Source: Coprinellus micaceus (Eukaryota; Basidiomycota; Agaricomycetes; Agaricales; Psathyrellaceae). Taken from it: DNA of 64,000 nt. Below the pieces are notes generated by a model. The model was not told the origin of the DNA. It worked only from the letters and a program-made list of their open reading frames with translations, and did not search any database. The stretch's first letter is position 1, and the number at the start of each line of letters is the position of its first letter. Shown here piece by piece: positions 1 to 12,575 of this stretch. Position numbers and translations under genes: made by a program. The stretch covers positions 1,302,001-1,366,000 of the forward strand of contig OX596336.1 of the NCBI GenBank assembly GCA_951394405.1. The letters are read 5' to 3'.

Positions 1-1847
1 CACCCCCGCCTACCGACGGCATTACGGTATCACTTTCGCCGTCGTGGTCCTAGGCTACCTGCTCTACACGTTAGTGGAGAAAGCCGTCAATGCCCCGGAA
101 AACTTCTACGAAACCCTGGGTGTGGGGCCTGGAGTGGATGAAGGGGGTCTGAAGTTGGCGTTCAGGCAGTTCGCGAAGAGGTATCATCCGGATAGGGTGG
201 GGAAGGGGGGCGAGGAGAAGTTCATGGAGGTGAGGAAGTTGGTGGAGGCGTTGAAGAATCCGACGGTTCGGTTTGCGTATGATAGGTGCGTGCTCTCCCT
301 TGGCTTTGGCTCGCCACTGGTCACCTTTACTCACTTGTGGTGGTGGTACCTTGTAGGTTTGGACCTGACGTCCTGAAGTGGAAGGGACAATGCACGACGA
401 CGGGAGAGTACTTGTGGCATGGCCTCATACAGTCTTCGGGATACCATATCGCAAGCCTTGCGTTTCTCCTCTTCTGGTCCGTCATCGGCCGTTCAACCCC
501 CTTCACTTTCGTATGTCTCCAATCCTACCACTCCCTAACTAAAATCTAACATTCACCCCCGGAACAGTGGAGATACATCCTCTACTTCGCCCTCCTCACC
601 CTCGAACTTCGGCTCATCCTCTCACCCTCCCCCTCCCCTTCAGGCCGGCACATAACCCTCCTCCACCGCCTCTTCCCGAACAGGGTTGTATACCAGCACA
701 TTCTTTTCCTGCACCAAGTCTTCATGTTCCTCAACGTCGCGCTTATGCGCGTGACCCCGCATTTGATTGAACGGGACGACTTGGACGATCCGAGGATGGA
801 GGCGGCGTTGGTGGAGCGGACGATGGCCTTGGTTAATTTGGCTGATAGAGAGAGTGCGTCTTGCTCTTAACAATCCCAGCTGAAGACCGCGCTGACATTA
901 AGCCTTGCATAGCTTCGAAGATGGTCCACACAGAACTTCAATCCATATCCCACCCCGCCGGCGAAGCACCACTCACCCACCCCGGAGTGGGCTTCGCATC
1001 CACACCACACCACCCCTCCTTCGCCCGCCCCGAGCCTGTAAGCCCTGACACAGCAACTACCCTCCTCAACGAACTTGCACTGGAAGTCGAGGCGCTCATC
1101 ATTGAGAACAACCTCAAGCAGAACGCTGGGCCGTTAAAGACGGTGTGGGAGGCAGCTGTGAAGAGGATGTGGGGGAGGAGGGTGGATGAAGCGGAAGAAC
1201 GTGAGCGTGAGGCTAGGGAGAAAGAATACGGACAGCAGGAGCAGGCACAAGCGCAGCAAGGCAAAGAGGAGTATGAGAGGGCGAAAGAGGTGGATAGAGA
1301 GAGGACGCCTACGCCGACGTCCCCGGTCCCGCTACCGGCTTTGAACCCTTTGACACCTGCACCGTCCCTCTCGAATGTGGTGAACGGGGTGGCGATCAAG
1401 CAGGAAGAGGTGGACTTGCCGCCTTTCCTACCTCTCCCTAAATCCCCTAGCCCCGGCCTCATCCTCCCGTCCACACCAACACACCCACCCAAGACGCCTC
1501 CAAATCCCCAGCATCTTCACCACTCTCGCTCCCCCTTCCGGTCATCCCGCTTCAACTCCACAACCACACCATTCTCCACCCCTCTCCCCGCCTACTCACC
1601 CACAACGACAATTAGTAGTCCTGGTGTAACGGTTACCCCAAGGTCGAAGCTCAAATCCGTTCCGCGGACCCCCGGGGAGCTTCCGAGTCCTAGACCGTCC
1701 CCGTCGCCGCCTCCGTCTCCTTTCCCCCGGAGAGGCACAGGAGGGGGAGGGGTGGTGGGAGGGTACTTTGCGAAGGGGACGGCGTATGAGGAGGAGGAGA
1801 TGGAGGGGAGTGTGGAGAGGATTAGGGCGCGGAGTTTGAGTTGTTGA
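1..1847 (+). CDS. J-domain (DnaJ-like) membrane protein, 5' partial
   Basis: The gene enters from the left edge; the frame is open from base 2. Exons are about 1-285, 357-510, 568-853 and 913-1847, and all junctions keep frame. A hydrophobic segment comes first (VVVLGYLLYTLV), then a J-domain containing the HPD motif (RYHPDR), which in this family stimulates an Hsp70 ATPase. Exon 2 and exon 3 carry further hydrophobic stretches (ASLAFLLFWSV; YILYFALLTLELRLIL), so the protein looks membrane-anchored, plausibly in the ER or mitochondrial membrane. The last exon is a long Pro/Ser/Thr-rich, low-complexity tail. An AATAAA at 1946-1951 is a candidate polyadenylation signal. The J-domain call is firm; the specific subfamily is not recognised. 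Confidence 0.85.
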
Positions 1848-1945
1848 GCTCTTTTCCTTTCGCTTGTCTTGTCTCGTGTGCTTCGACCAGACTCTAACAA
1901 GTGCGTTTCCATAACTTATTTTCTATATGCCGGAGGGAGTCGTTC

Positions 1946-1951
1946 AATAAA
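1946..1951 (+). terminator. Candidate polyadenylation signal of the J-domain gene
   Basis: AATAAA lies 99 nt after the stop codon at 1847. This is a single consensus hexamer and fungal signals are loose, so it is only suggestive. Confidence 0.35.
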
Positions 1952-2250
1952 TAGATTCGAATAATCTATCAGCTACCTATTACTGTTGGCATAGCCGCTG
2001 TTCGTGGTTATCATCGAGCATATGAAGTGCGCGCCTCTGGATGAAGGTAGGTAGCCCGGGTGAATGAAGGATGCGTGTGTGGTATTGGGTTTGGCGGGGT
2101 GATATCATAGTAGACTACACTACACTCTATGTACTACATACTTCATGCCAATGCGCCCTGCCGGAGCATCATTACAAACAAACAGGTTTCCAATGCTCTC
2201 AGTGCGTGTATGGAGGTAGGTGGGTTGGAGGGTGTGATTAAATGGAAAGG

Positions 2251-3415
2251 TTAGGCGGGGAGCTCGAATTTCTCGCCTTGGAGGACCCTGGGCACGCGGT
2301 TAGACAGGGAAGTGACGAGGAGAGGGGGAGAAAGTGCGTACTTGGTGAAGTAGACATAGAAGAAGTCGAGGTACAGGCCGGTTTGGACGATGCCGGCGAC
2401 TACGGCGATGGGGTCTACGACGCCTTCGCTGAAGTACCTGTGGGGAGAGGGGGGTGAGTATGGGTTGGGTAAAGAAAGGGGTATGGGAGGGGTGGTGGGC
2501 CAGGATTAGCGCGTTACGCAACGCGCCTTTCAACCCGTTCATTCGCTGCTCCTACCCACACCCTCCCGACCAAGCCGTACCACGCACCTGTAAATCCAAT
2601 TCGGAATATAAAACGCCCTATACACGCCCAACGCGGCCAGATAATGCGTCGTAATCGTCTCTGCCTCGCCTGTGCGCTGGAGCATGAAGAGCTGGGGGAG
2701 GATGGCGACGCTCTCGAGGAAGATGCTGAAGCTCCAGAGGATTTCGGAGAAGGAGAATTGGTAGTTGAAGATGAGGCCGAGGATGATGGAGGGGGCGACG
2801 AGGTATTCGACTTTGAAAGTGTCGATTGAGGGGTCGTGGGTTGGTCTGAGTGGGGGTTGGGTGTTGGGGTGTGTGGTGAGTTGGGTGTGTGGAATGGGAA
2901 AGGAGGGTGGAGGAGTATGGATGTGAGTAGTGATGACGACACGAGAGGTGGAGGAACGCTGCGTACCGGTACTTGAACTTCATCAGGTAGAGGATATAGC
3001 CCGAGCTCGCGATGAAGAAGACCTTCATGAGGGAGTTGTACGCCGAGACATAGCGGAAGAAGAGGTCAAGGTAGCGGGTTAGGAATACGGCGAAATACAC
3101 GGCCTGCGTCTTGAACGAGAGACCTGGATGGAGCGGAACTCATTAGCACTTGGTCTAGTGTGATATCACTCTCGGCAATCGAGGAATCGCGTTCCATGAG
3201 TTACCCCGGTACCTGAGAGTGTGTGGAATGGGGGAAGACGAACCTCGACATGACCTTGTTGTGGATATTTTGTGGACGAGGATGAATATAGACGCCAGAT
3301 GCGAGAGGTCACCTGTGTTTCCAATGCAACAGAGATAGCAAGGAGAAGTATTAAGCAATCTGTATTGAGCGGTACAGAGCGAGTGTAACGCACCGATTAA
3401 CCTGAACAAGTTCAT
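2251..3415 (-). CDS. ERD2: ER lumen protein-retaining receptor (HDEL/KDEL receptor)
   Basis: This seven-helix Golgi membrane receptor retrieves escaped ER chaperones to the ER in COPI vesicles. The start at 3415 gives [20 protein letters not shown], which matches the family N-terminus. Later exons give [63 protein letters not shown], an [15 protein letters not shown] segment and the classic C-terminus [11 protein letters not shown] before TAA at 2251-2253. There are about six exons; the first holds only seven full codons plus one base. The arginine and aspartate residues typical of the ligand-binding cavity are present. It is transcribed away from the membrane protein that starts at 5569. Confidence 0.95.
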
Positions 3416-5568
3416 CTCGACGAGAGGGCGCCTGGATCGTTGCGGAGAAATTGAAGAGCCCTTTCTGACGTTCCACAGTCGACGTGTTCGACCGTTCCTC
3501 CTGCCTCTGACTAATGGGTTCCCACGAAGCTGATCCTGATGGCGCGAAGGCGCAGTGCCCGACGCGTCTCTTCCTCCCTTCCACGACCATGGCCAAGATC
3601 TCTGCGACGTGTTGGTAGACGGGTGGATTCTCTGGGAGGCTTGGAGGTGAGCATCTCAATTCATTTCCATTCCTCGCCACGATGCCTTAGTAAAAGGGTC
3701 GACCCACACCTTCGCCTCTTAAAACCACCCATTTCTCACTTCTCCACCCCATCGGCCATCCACAACCCGCATAAAATGTTCACTCCCCTTGCTCTGCGCC
3801 AAGATCCCCCGCAGCGCATGTAAAGGCTGGACAGACATATCCCCGCCGACTCTTTATTCATCGCGCTTCGGCGTGTATGTATGACTGCTCGGCCACGAGA
3901 TCCACGGTCGGACAGTAAAGGCAGAGTCGTACACCCCCTCTTTATGCCGTCGAACGCCGAGCCCGCTTTGACAGAGCCTCACTCGCAGCGGGTGGTCTTC
4001 TAGATGTGGTTCATTATCTTTGTTTTCACGGCAGATTATCCAGGTAGCGGGATGGCCTTTGTGCTGTTCTTTGCTACGCGTACTTAAAGCACCCAAGCGA
4101 GAGACCGATGCTTGGGTGTGTGGTAGTGCGCATACAACGCAGGGTCGTGGACTTGAGCGCCGATGGCTAGGGGTCTGTGTGGATTGGGATTGGTTTTTGG
4201 TGTTTGGTTGTTGGGATATGAGATCATATGCGAAGTCCGCCTTTGCGGCTCTGAGCCTTTCCTTTTATCCCCTCTTCGCTGCGTTAGAGACGCGTTACTG
4301 ACCATCCTTTTGGTCTTAGGCAATGTCATAAGATACCGAGCGCGAAGGGATAGGACCAAGGCGGGTCATTGCGTTGGTTTGGGCGTTGAAGCCGCCGGGT
4401 CGCGCAGCGCGTGTGGTAGACGTGGTTGCTGTAGTGAGTCTGTATACACGTATTTCCAAATCTTACTTGTGTGTTTCTTCATACCAAGAGCGCTTTCGCT
4501 GCTGAGTGAAAGTCGAGTCGTTCACTGCACCCGAAGAATGCCATGGATGACATCAGTCGCGGGCCTCGATTGTTGTCGTCGGTGCCATGGTTATCACCGC
4601 GCGTCGTTACCGTCGTCGCCGGAATGCTCGACATACCCGCCCTCAAGCGTTCTCAATCGAATACCGCAAGATGGCGGGCCTGCTTGAAATAGAACGTCGA
4701 GCAATTGAATTGACGGGAGCGGCGCTCAACAAGCGACGATCATTGTGCCTATTCTCGTTCCGCCACCGCACATCCAGGAACTTCCAAGCAATTCCAGGCA
4801 ACCTCGGGAAGCGAGGGGCAACGCCCGCCCTCAACAGACAGGAGCTCCACAACGCCGCGCCCGGTGTTGCAACCAACAACCAGGCCCGTTTCCCACAAAA
4901 CCAGTTCCAACGGAAATTTCAAATCACATTTTATTTCACTCGGCCACGCGTTACCCTACCGAACGCGAGCTGAAAGGGTAGCTTTCCTTTCCTTCTTGTT
5001 GTTCTCGTTACATCATCATCGTCGCTTCTCTTTTCCCTTCTCCCTCCTCCCTCCCTTCACTTAATCAACCCCTTCCGCTCGTTCTTCCTTACCCTTCTCC
5101 CTCTTCTCTTCCTCCCGTTATCTCCTTCCCGAGGACCCCTTTTGCAATCCATACGGCGCAAGACGGATCCAAAAGGACACGGCCTGCCTCCTCGGGAATA
5201 CCTTGTCGAACGAAGCTTGATAGGAGATACCATAGAGCAAGACCAAGAGCAAGAGGTTATTACTTCGGATTGCTTGCTGGCAGGGCCTGCAGTAATTCCC
5301 TCGCCTCGCATTCCGTCACGCGCATCTTCCAGCCACCGACTCTCGACGGCTTTCGGCGACGATTGAGTGGGTTAAGCTCAAGCTTCTGCTTGTTGCCCCC
5401 TTTATCCTGCTCCTTTTGTACCTTCTCCTTTAATCCGTAATTGGGGTTTCCAGACTGGCTAAGTATACACACATTCATACTTAATATATATTCATCGTGG
5501 ATTCCCTTCACCCTTACGTGTCCCCCCTTCCCCTCCCCTGTTGAGCACTACGCTGCTAGGCCGGTAAC
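3416..5568. other. Long intergenic region between divergent genes, no gene seen
   Basis: About 2.15 kb separates the ERD2 start from the next start at 5569. Reading frames here are short and have no recognisable domain. The last 600 bases are pyrimidine-rich on the + strand (for example around 4981-5115), as expected for a fungal promoter and 5' leader of the 5569 gene. I see no repeat or RNA gene. Confidence 0.5.
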
Positions 5569-7216
5569 ATGGCCGCCTTCCACTCGTTTAGAACTATCGC
5601 ACTCGTTTATATCGTCGTTCATTTTTTGTCTGCGTTCGTGCACCCCGTGTGTGCGGCGCCTTTCATCCCCTCCGCCTCCTCCCCAGGCCCCCTCTCCCTC
5701 AGTACCCCCTCGTCACCGGACCTCCCCCTCCTCCCCAACGACGCACCTCCACCGCCATCACTACAACAGCATTCACTCCAGCGCCAACCCAACCCAGCCC
5801 CATCCTCGCATTCGAACCCCCTCGCCAAACGCGAGAAATTCACACTCCAAACCCTCCCCAGCGGCGAGCTCGTCGCGTTCAGCGACACCACCCTCCAAGT
5901 CATACCCCAAGGCCCCGCGTCCGACGGAGCGGGTAAGGATTTCGACGCCCCAGCGATCCTATGGATGGGGTACTGCTTTGCAATTGGAGTGCCGATGGCA
6001 CTCGGGGGTATGAGGTTGGGCAGGGTCGCGGCTGGGGTGGGGGTTGGTGCGACGGCGGGGATGTTGGGTGCGTATTGCGTTTCGCGGTTATAGGAGATGT
6101 TTTATGCTAACGATACGGCGCGTTATTCTTGTCTGTGAATGCAGCCTGGGCCTCACTTATAAACTCCCTCGGCCCAGACGGCTTAGCCGACCTCGTCATC
6201 CTGCTCGTCGTATTCGGGTTCTTCCTGGCAGGCTTCGTGTTGGGCCTCTTCAGGTGGGGTATGTACGCCGGTCAGGTTCTCATTGGTATCACTGGGGGTC
6301 TCTCCATCGGAATTAGGATTATCCTCTTCAAGGAGGGCCTGTTGATCTCGGATATGGCGTTCTATGCGGCGAATTGGGTCGTTATTGCGGTGCTTGGGGT
6401 CATGGGTGGTGTGAGCGTGGTTGTGAAGAGGTGGCAGAAGTGGGGTGTGGTGAGCACTTTTTAAACACTGTTTGGGCTGTAATATTGGGAATGGGAAACT
6501 GACGAAAGTGTAGGCGGGAGGATGTGCGTCGATTGGGACGTTCCTCATCTTCCTCGGAGTCGACTTGGCGATTAACCGCCAGTCGGGTATGAGCAGGGGC
6601 TTACGGTTCTTGTTTGACCGTAACTCAAACCATATCGTCGTACGTCCCCCCTCTTCCACCGTCATAGCAGCGACATGCAAGTTTAATTGACGTCTATTAC
6701 CCGACTCTCCCTCAATCACGACAGGACATAATCACGACAGGCTACAACCCCCCAATCTCCACCCAGATTCTCCTTGGCGCCTCCCTAGGGACGACGCTCC
6801 TCCTCGCCTGGGCCCAACACCACTTCTTCCGCGCCCACCCCTTCCTGCCCAACCGCCCCGAACCCAAGTATACGGACCCGACGATGGGACGGTATACCGC
6901 CGAGCCCGAGTCGATATACATGGAGAACTCGACGGCGGATCTCATTGCTGCCCAGGTTGCGCCTTCCACCTCTCAGCAGACAATGGGCCAGGGATCGAGA
7001 GCCCATCGCACTGCGGAGAGCCTCGGTCGTATGAGGAGTTCGGTTATGGGGTGGTTGGGTATGAGTGGTAATACCCATAGTGATGGGAATGAGGGAGTGG
7101 GGAGGTCCCAGGGAGCGGCGGTTGTGTACCAGGGTCATGCGATGAGGAGCGTGGAGGGGAGGACGGGACATGGGAATGTTTTGGGGAAGATTAGGCCGCT
7201 CAGGAAGGTTAGTTAG
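5569..7216 (+). CDS. TM7S3/TM198-like (DUF4203) multi-pass membrane protein
   Basis: Exons 5569-6067, 6145-6449, 6514-6639 and 6725-7216 join in frame to 473 aa. The chain begins with a signal peptide (IALVYIVVHFLSAFVHPVCA), then a Pro/Ser-rich lumenal stretch, then about seven hydrophobic helices with many glycines (PAILWMGYCFAIGVPMALGG; DLVILLVVFGFFLAGFVLGL; YAGQVLIGITGGLSIGIRI; AANWVVIAVLGVMGGVSVVV; ILLGASLGTTLLLAWA). This arrangement matches the TM7S3/TM198 (DUF4203) family, whose molecular role is poorly defined. The C-terminus is a hydrophilic cytosolic tail ending RPLRKVS. Intron 1 splits Gly-Ala just after the glycine-rich helix. The fold call is good; the function is unknown. Confidence 0.82.
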
Positions 7217-7784
7217 CGCGTTTTGGACTCGGGCTCGTGGCCTTTGCGTAGATAAATAGATATCACGAGATCGATGGATTATCTATCCCCCATCTAGATT
7301 TGAGGGGCTGAGGAGCAAGGGAAAATTGGACCTGTGGCATGCGTGAAATCCCCGGCCACGCAGCATCAAGATCCACTAGCAAGCGAAGAAGACAGCAGGA
7401 TAGCTTCCCATTCGTCATTTTCGTCAAATTTTTCACCAAGACCTGAGCATACTAGCAGAGGACCGAATTGGTGAAACCCGGGGGGCTCACTGAAGCTATC
7501 AGCTCACACGAGGTACTACACCTCCAAAAGCAAGCTTTGTGCGCAAGCTAACATCAAGGGAAGTACGCCTCAAGACCCAGAGCGATAAATTACTCTCAGC
7601 ATTAGGAAATTAGGCGCCCATGTCCTGGGTCCGAACTTGAAGTCACCTGTACTGGAACCATAGGTGCATGTTTCTGGTGTACATAGTAGTAAACGATGTG
7701 TCAATAGCATAAGGGCAATGCCGCTGTACAATAGATATGTTCTCAGAGGGGCTCGACCCCACCAAGGATATGCGAACCGTCCCT
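7217..7784. other. Short convergent 3' region, nothing seen
   Basis: This holds the 3' ends of two convergent genes. I see no open frame of note and no repeat; a GATAAATAG stretch near 7250 could serve 3'-end formation. Confidence 0.4.
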
Positions 7785-10256
7785 TCACCTCCTCACTGCC
7801 AGTATCCCTTTCATCTCCGAAATATTCCCCAACGACCCTGGCCTCGATGCAGGTCCCTTCCCCTTCCCATCGGTCACCGAATTCCTCCTACTCCCAGTAC
7901 CCCCACCCCCACTCCCACTCCCCGAACCACCTTGCTGGTCCGACGACCACTTAATCGAACTCGATCTTGACGGCGTCTGCGGAGTCCTCCCTCCCGACGG
8001 CAGTCCCACCGTTGTCGAAGTCCACATCGCCGAGTTTATCCCCAAACTCGAGCCGGCGCTTGACTGACTAGCGCTAGCTCCGTTCAACTTCTCGACCATC
8101 TCATCGCCAGAGGCGGCGGTGTACTCGACGATCGATGCGTGCGTGTTGGCGGACAAAGTTGTCCGAATTGACGCAAGTTCTCTGCTGCACAGCAGGATCC
8201 TCGCCTCCTTGGGGAGTTTAGGTAAGGCTTCCTCAAGAACTGGGAGGAGTTCATCGAGTTGAGCAGGTGTACATTGGTCGATGTCGTCAAGGATGACGAC
8301 CACAGGCTCTGGCCGGCGGAAGACAGCATGAACTTCCTCGCCGTCCTTCGAGCTGTCTACCTTTTTCTTTGTGTTTGGGATAGCCTGCAAGGGGCCCACA
8401 ACGAGCTTATCGAATACCTCCCCGAAACTCCGCTGGTCGAGGTCGCCGGCATTCTTCGCAGCACTGGCAACAGGTACCGCGAGACCGTCAACGTACGCAG
8501 CGAGCTGGAAGGCGATAGTCCGAGCCATACACGCCAAGCTAGGCGGCTCGTCGTTCGAGTCAGCGGAGTGGTTGTTAAATGTGAAGTACACTGTCGGTAC
8601 ACCCACTCGTCCAAAGGCGTCGATGAGTGAGGTAGTCAACTGAGTCTTGCCACAGCCAGCTGGGCCAGTGATCCAAAGAAGACGTTTAAGCTCTGCAAAA
8701 GAGGAGAGGAGTGCCCAAGATGAAACATCCTGCACGGTGGCAAGGGAGTGTCTCGTCGAGAGAGATAGAGGAAGCTTTGTGGGCTCCGTTTCTAGAGATG
8801 GTTGTAGGTCGTTGCGGAGCGTAGGCCGAGAATCTACATGTATCCGCAGTCTTGAGACAAACACGCCGTTGCGTAGAGGACAGATGCGTACCATTCAGTA
8901 TCTTCCGCAAGGCCGCCCTCTCCTGGAAGACGAGGTTCCGCGAGCCAAGTGGGCTTCCACTCGTCTGTGGGTACTCATCAAATCGCGCCTTGGCTGACCG
9001 GAGCTCCTTGACGACTTGAAGTTCATTCACTGCACGGAACAGTTAGTGGGGCTGCAATTGAGTTAATGTCAAAGGGTGGGCGCTTACTCAGAGCAGGCTT
9101 CCTCAGGCATCTCTCAAGGAACCTGGCGGAACTGGAGATCTCGAGGCAGACTTTACCGTAGAGTTGTATGCTCAAGTCCGCGGAAAGATCGGTGGTTACA
9201 AAGCGGATCTGAGATAGGGCAGCCCTGTATGAGGAGAGCAAGTCGGTGACGAGCCGCGAATCTTCCTTGAAGTCGGCATCGAAGAGCTAAGGGCACTGTG
9301 AGTTAGGCAGGGGTGCCAGTGGACCGAAGAACCGAGGGGCCTTACGGGTGTGATTGAGGCAAGTAAACCAGAAGCCATGTCGATGAAAGTCTTCGAGCTC
9401 TGTTAAGAAACCTGATGAGTAGATGACTGATAACCCTTCCGGGGATTGCTTACAGTTGAACCCGGAATGTCGGCGCTTAGCATCCTCAATTCTTTGTCAA
9501 GCTTTAGAAGCTCAGCCCCGCGGTCTTTTCGCTGCTTGGCCTTCCAGTCGCTTTCGACCTGAGCGTGAAATTCGCGCCTCTCCTTGTCGGACATGTAGTC
9601 GAACAGGGCCAGAACGAGAGAGGCCTCATTTGAGGGATCTCCGCGTAAGCTTAGCGGCACAGCAAAAGCTATACAATATACGCTTAGAATGAAGTTAATC
9701 GGCCACCCAAACAGTTGGCTTACTTGGAGCTGTTCCATCGCCGTTCTGCGCGGCAGCTTCATCTCGCAGCCGCAACAGCTCACTGACGGTGTAGGCCTTT
9801 GACAACGCGAGCTTCGCGGGCCGCAGAAAAGGCGCAGTGGAATCGAGCACGACAAACGTGAGCTTGGTATCAAGGGTCACCCCCTTCAAACTGAGGGAAT
9901 TATGTTTGATCAGCGTAGCCCAACGAGGCGAGGATGGGCCGCTCACCGTTCGGTGTTCTCAAACCATTGGGGATCCTTGGCTTTCTGATATGCAGTCGCC
10001 AAGGACTTGGCTTTCTTGCCGTCCCTAGTCGCGTAGCATGCGTAGGCGGCCGCATTTGGTACCCCGCCGTTCTTTCGACGAAGATTGGAACACTGGTGGA
10101 CTGTACGAAGGTGGTTATCGATCCGCCAAGGTTAGAGGGGAAGAGGGCTTACATTTGAACTGAATGCCGCCTCCAATTCTAAAGAGGGCTCAACTGTCAG
10201 CCACTCACGACATGCTTGAAGACACAAGGAACTCACTCTGAGTGAGGAAGGCCCAT
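7785..10256 (-). CDS. Compact NACHT-type STAND NTPase with C2-like N-terminus
   Basis: Signal-transduction P-loop ATPases of this class work in fungi in non-self recognition or programmed cell death. The proposed start at 10256 gives MGLPHSELEAAFSSN, followed by in-frame exons: one with AAAYACYATRDGKKAKSLA and DPQWFENTE, reminiscent of a C2 domain; LKGVTLDTKLTFVVLDSTAP; a helical region (YMSDKERREFHAQVESDWKA); KTFIDMASGLLASITP; then the ATPase. The Walker A is GPAGCGKTQ and the Walker B is VVVILDDIDQC, followed by ARILLCSRELASI. The chain then becomes Ser/Gly-rich and ends without a winged helix or sensor repeats. A TATA-like GTATATATAC lies near 10334-10344, about 80 nt before the start. The first two small exons are the least certain part. 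Confidence 0.72.
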
Positions 10257-10920
10257 GGTGGGGGAAGGTTGAGAAGGGAGTGTAGCGTGTGGATGGTGGA
10301 ATTGAAGAAGAAAGGTTGTGTTCGGAATGTGTGGTATATATACTTCCGAGACTTGAGTTCACAGCTTTTGGCGCCTATCACACCCGCTGGAGCCAAGAAA
10401 AGCCAGATTAGTGTGGCCCTAGCCCTAGCCTCCAGGCATGACCCTTGCGGCAGAATGAGCACTGGCCTCAACAACCGTCGCCATCATTCAAGACCATACA
10501 CACGCATTGTGGCAGGCAAAAGGGTTCTTGTGGGTGAAAAGTGACCATTTCGCCACCATTGTGAGTCTCCTGTTCATTTCTACTGCACAGGTTCACGGCA
10601 TCTGCAATACCTCCTGAATGGGGAGCCGAAATTCGATAAAACGAGGCAGCATCGTGACGGGGAAGAGCAAGAGTTGATCCGGGGATGAAATATAACGGAG
10701 ACTTCGATGGGGGACCCGGGACCCAGCGGGAGACCTTGAGCGGTACCTTTCACGTGATCATGGTGCTTCGTGTCATCGCATTTGGCGGCTCCTGAGCGTC
10801 TTGACGCCCAAATCACTTTCTCTTCCCTCCACACGACCCGGCTTTCGCTTCTACCTCCTGGGATCAGGAAGACATACCGGCTGGCCCTATTCGTCTTATA
10901 GGACACAGGACACAGACATT
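10257..10920. other. Divergent promoter region between NACHT and lectin genes
   Basis: About 660 bp lie between two divergent starts. It holds a TATA-like element on the minus strand near 10340 and no gene. Confidence 0.4.
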
Positions 10921-12575
10921 ATGTTGTCAAGAGCCTGGACGTTGCTTTCAATATGCCTGGTCCTGGCACAGACGTTCTTCGGCGTTGTGCAGGCCACCGA
11001 TGACAAGACGAGATTCGGGAATAACACCATTGAGAGGGTGAGTACTCGGAAGTCCATACGGCAGGACCCGTGAGTTCGAGAACAACCTTCATCGAAACCG
11101 CGTCGGAGCAATGGAACATTCGCATTCGTCCTTATCAACGCCAGACAGCTAATATGCCCTTATCCACAGACTGTGCAACTGAGGACACACTCAGTATACC
11201 CCCCATATATTGACCAAGATCTCCAGAACAGGTCCGTATGCTTCCTGGCAGATCTAGTCGCGTGCCTAACAGTGGACATGTAGATGGTGGGACTTTGGCG
11301 CCGACTCCTACATTGCAAGTTCCATTAGCTTCCTCGAAATGTTGAGTGAATGCTCACAGACGGCGTATAGAACACAAACAAGCACATTCGCCTCACTCAA
11401 AACAAGGCCCACCAGATGGTTCGTTCCATTGCACCGTCCTCCAAAATGCCGTAGCGTCTAACAGCCCTCGATTCAGGGCTGGCTATGGTCGCGTCTTGCT
11501 CTCACCGCTTCCAATTATGTCATCGAGGTTGAATTCAAAGTGCGTCGAGCGTCAGCGGCTTCCCCCCAGAACCTAATCACAGACTTATCTAGGTGTCCGG
11601 CGATCCAACACATCTTTACGGAGACGGAATGGCAATGTGGTTAACGACTGAACGAACGCAACCTGGTCCCATATTCGGTAACAAAGGTACGTCTACAGCG
11701 TGCCGTTCGCGTGGAGCGGCACATTAACGCAAATGAAATCCCCCAGACTACTTTAATGGCCTTGGAATCATGCTTGACACCTACGCCAACGAACGCCATA
11801 CCTACGGTTTCCCTCGTATCGTTGGAGTGCTTCTGGACGGCAAGACTCAATACGACTGGGGCAACGACGGCGACTCTCAAGCCCTTGGCGGATGCTCAGT
11901 ACGCTTCTATGTGAACTCGTGGTGTTTTGTCACTGACTCCGTGCTCCAGGTCAACTTCCGCAGGACAAACGTCGCGACGAAGCTTAAGCTAACTTACCTC
12001 AAGGGCTCCTTCCTCGACGTCAAGGTCCAGTACAAGGCCTGTTAGTATCCTCTTGTCCACTCAATCCGATATATCGACTTACCATGTTCGCTCAGGGGAT
12101 GACTGGACCGACTGCTTCTCGGTACCCAACATTACCCTCCCTGCAAACCCCTTTGTCGGCTTCACAGCCCTGACTGGCGACGTGTCCGACGCACACGAGT
12201 ACGTTCCGTCCCCATCTCTGTCCCTTTTCTCCCATCACTAACCACCGCTCCTTTCCCTGCAGCATCATCTCCGTAACATCCTACTCCGCCATCCTCTCTC
12301 CACCCGAAGCACCCCGCAACACGATCAAGAAGAACAAAATCTGGCAACGCAATCCCTACCCCGTCGACGGCTCCAGCCAGGGCACGACATGGCTCGCCCT
12401 CCTCTTCAAGCTCGCATTGTTCGGCGGTGTGTGCGCGGGAGGCTGGTATGGGCACAAGGAGTACCAGAGAAGGCAAAGGTATGGCGGAGGCGGATTCGGC
12501 AACTTTGGTGGGGGAGCATATGGTCTGGGTGGACCGGGGAGTGCAGGGCTCTACGCGAATGCGAAGAGGTTCTGA
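10921..12575 (+). CDS. L-type (legume-like) lectin, VIP36/ERGIC-53 family cargo receptor
   Basis: This type I membrane lectin cycles between ER and Golgi and carries glycoproteins. The start at 10921 gives a signal peptide (LLSICLVLAQTFFGVVQA). The lectin fold follows: NTIERTVQLRTHSVYPPYID, NRWWDFGADSYI, HIRLTQNKAHQMGWLWSRL, GDPTHLYGDGMAMWLTTER, GLGIMLDTYANERHTYGFPR and FVGFTALTGDVSDAHD. The carbohydrate-site aspartates (GDGMAMW, LDTYAN) are present. A transmembrane helix (WLALLFKLALFGGVCAGGW) and a short Gly-rich cytosolic tail ending KRF close the protein. There are about nine exons. The intron after codon Ile of DSYI starts with GC (11315) and gives the only in-frame join seen. An AATAAA sits at 12810-12815. 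Confidence 0.92.

Noticed and set aside
5441..6013. A 190-codon + strand frame overlapping the start of the TM7S3-like gene
   Set aside because: Low-complexity Pro/Ser/His translation in another frame of a real exon that has a signal peptide and helices.
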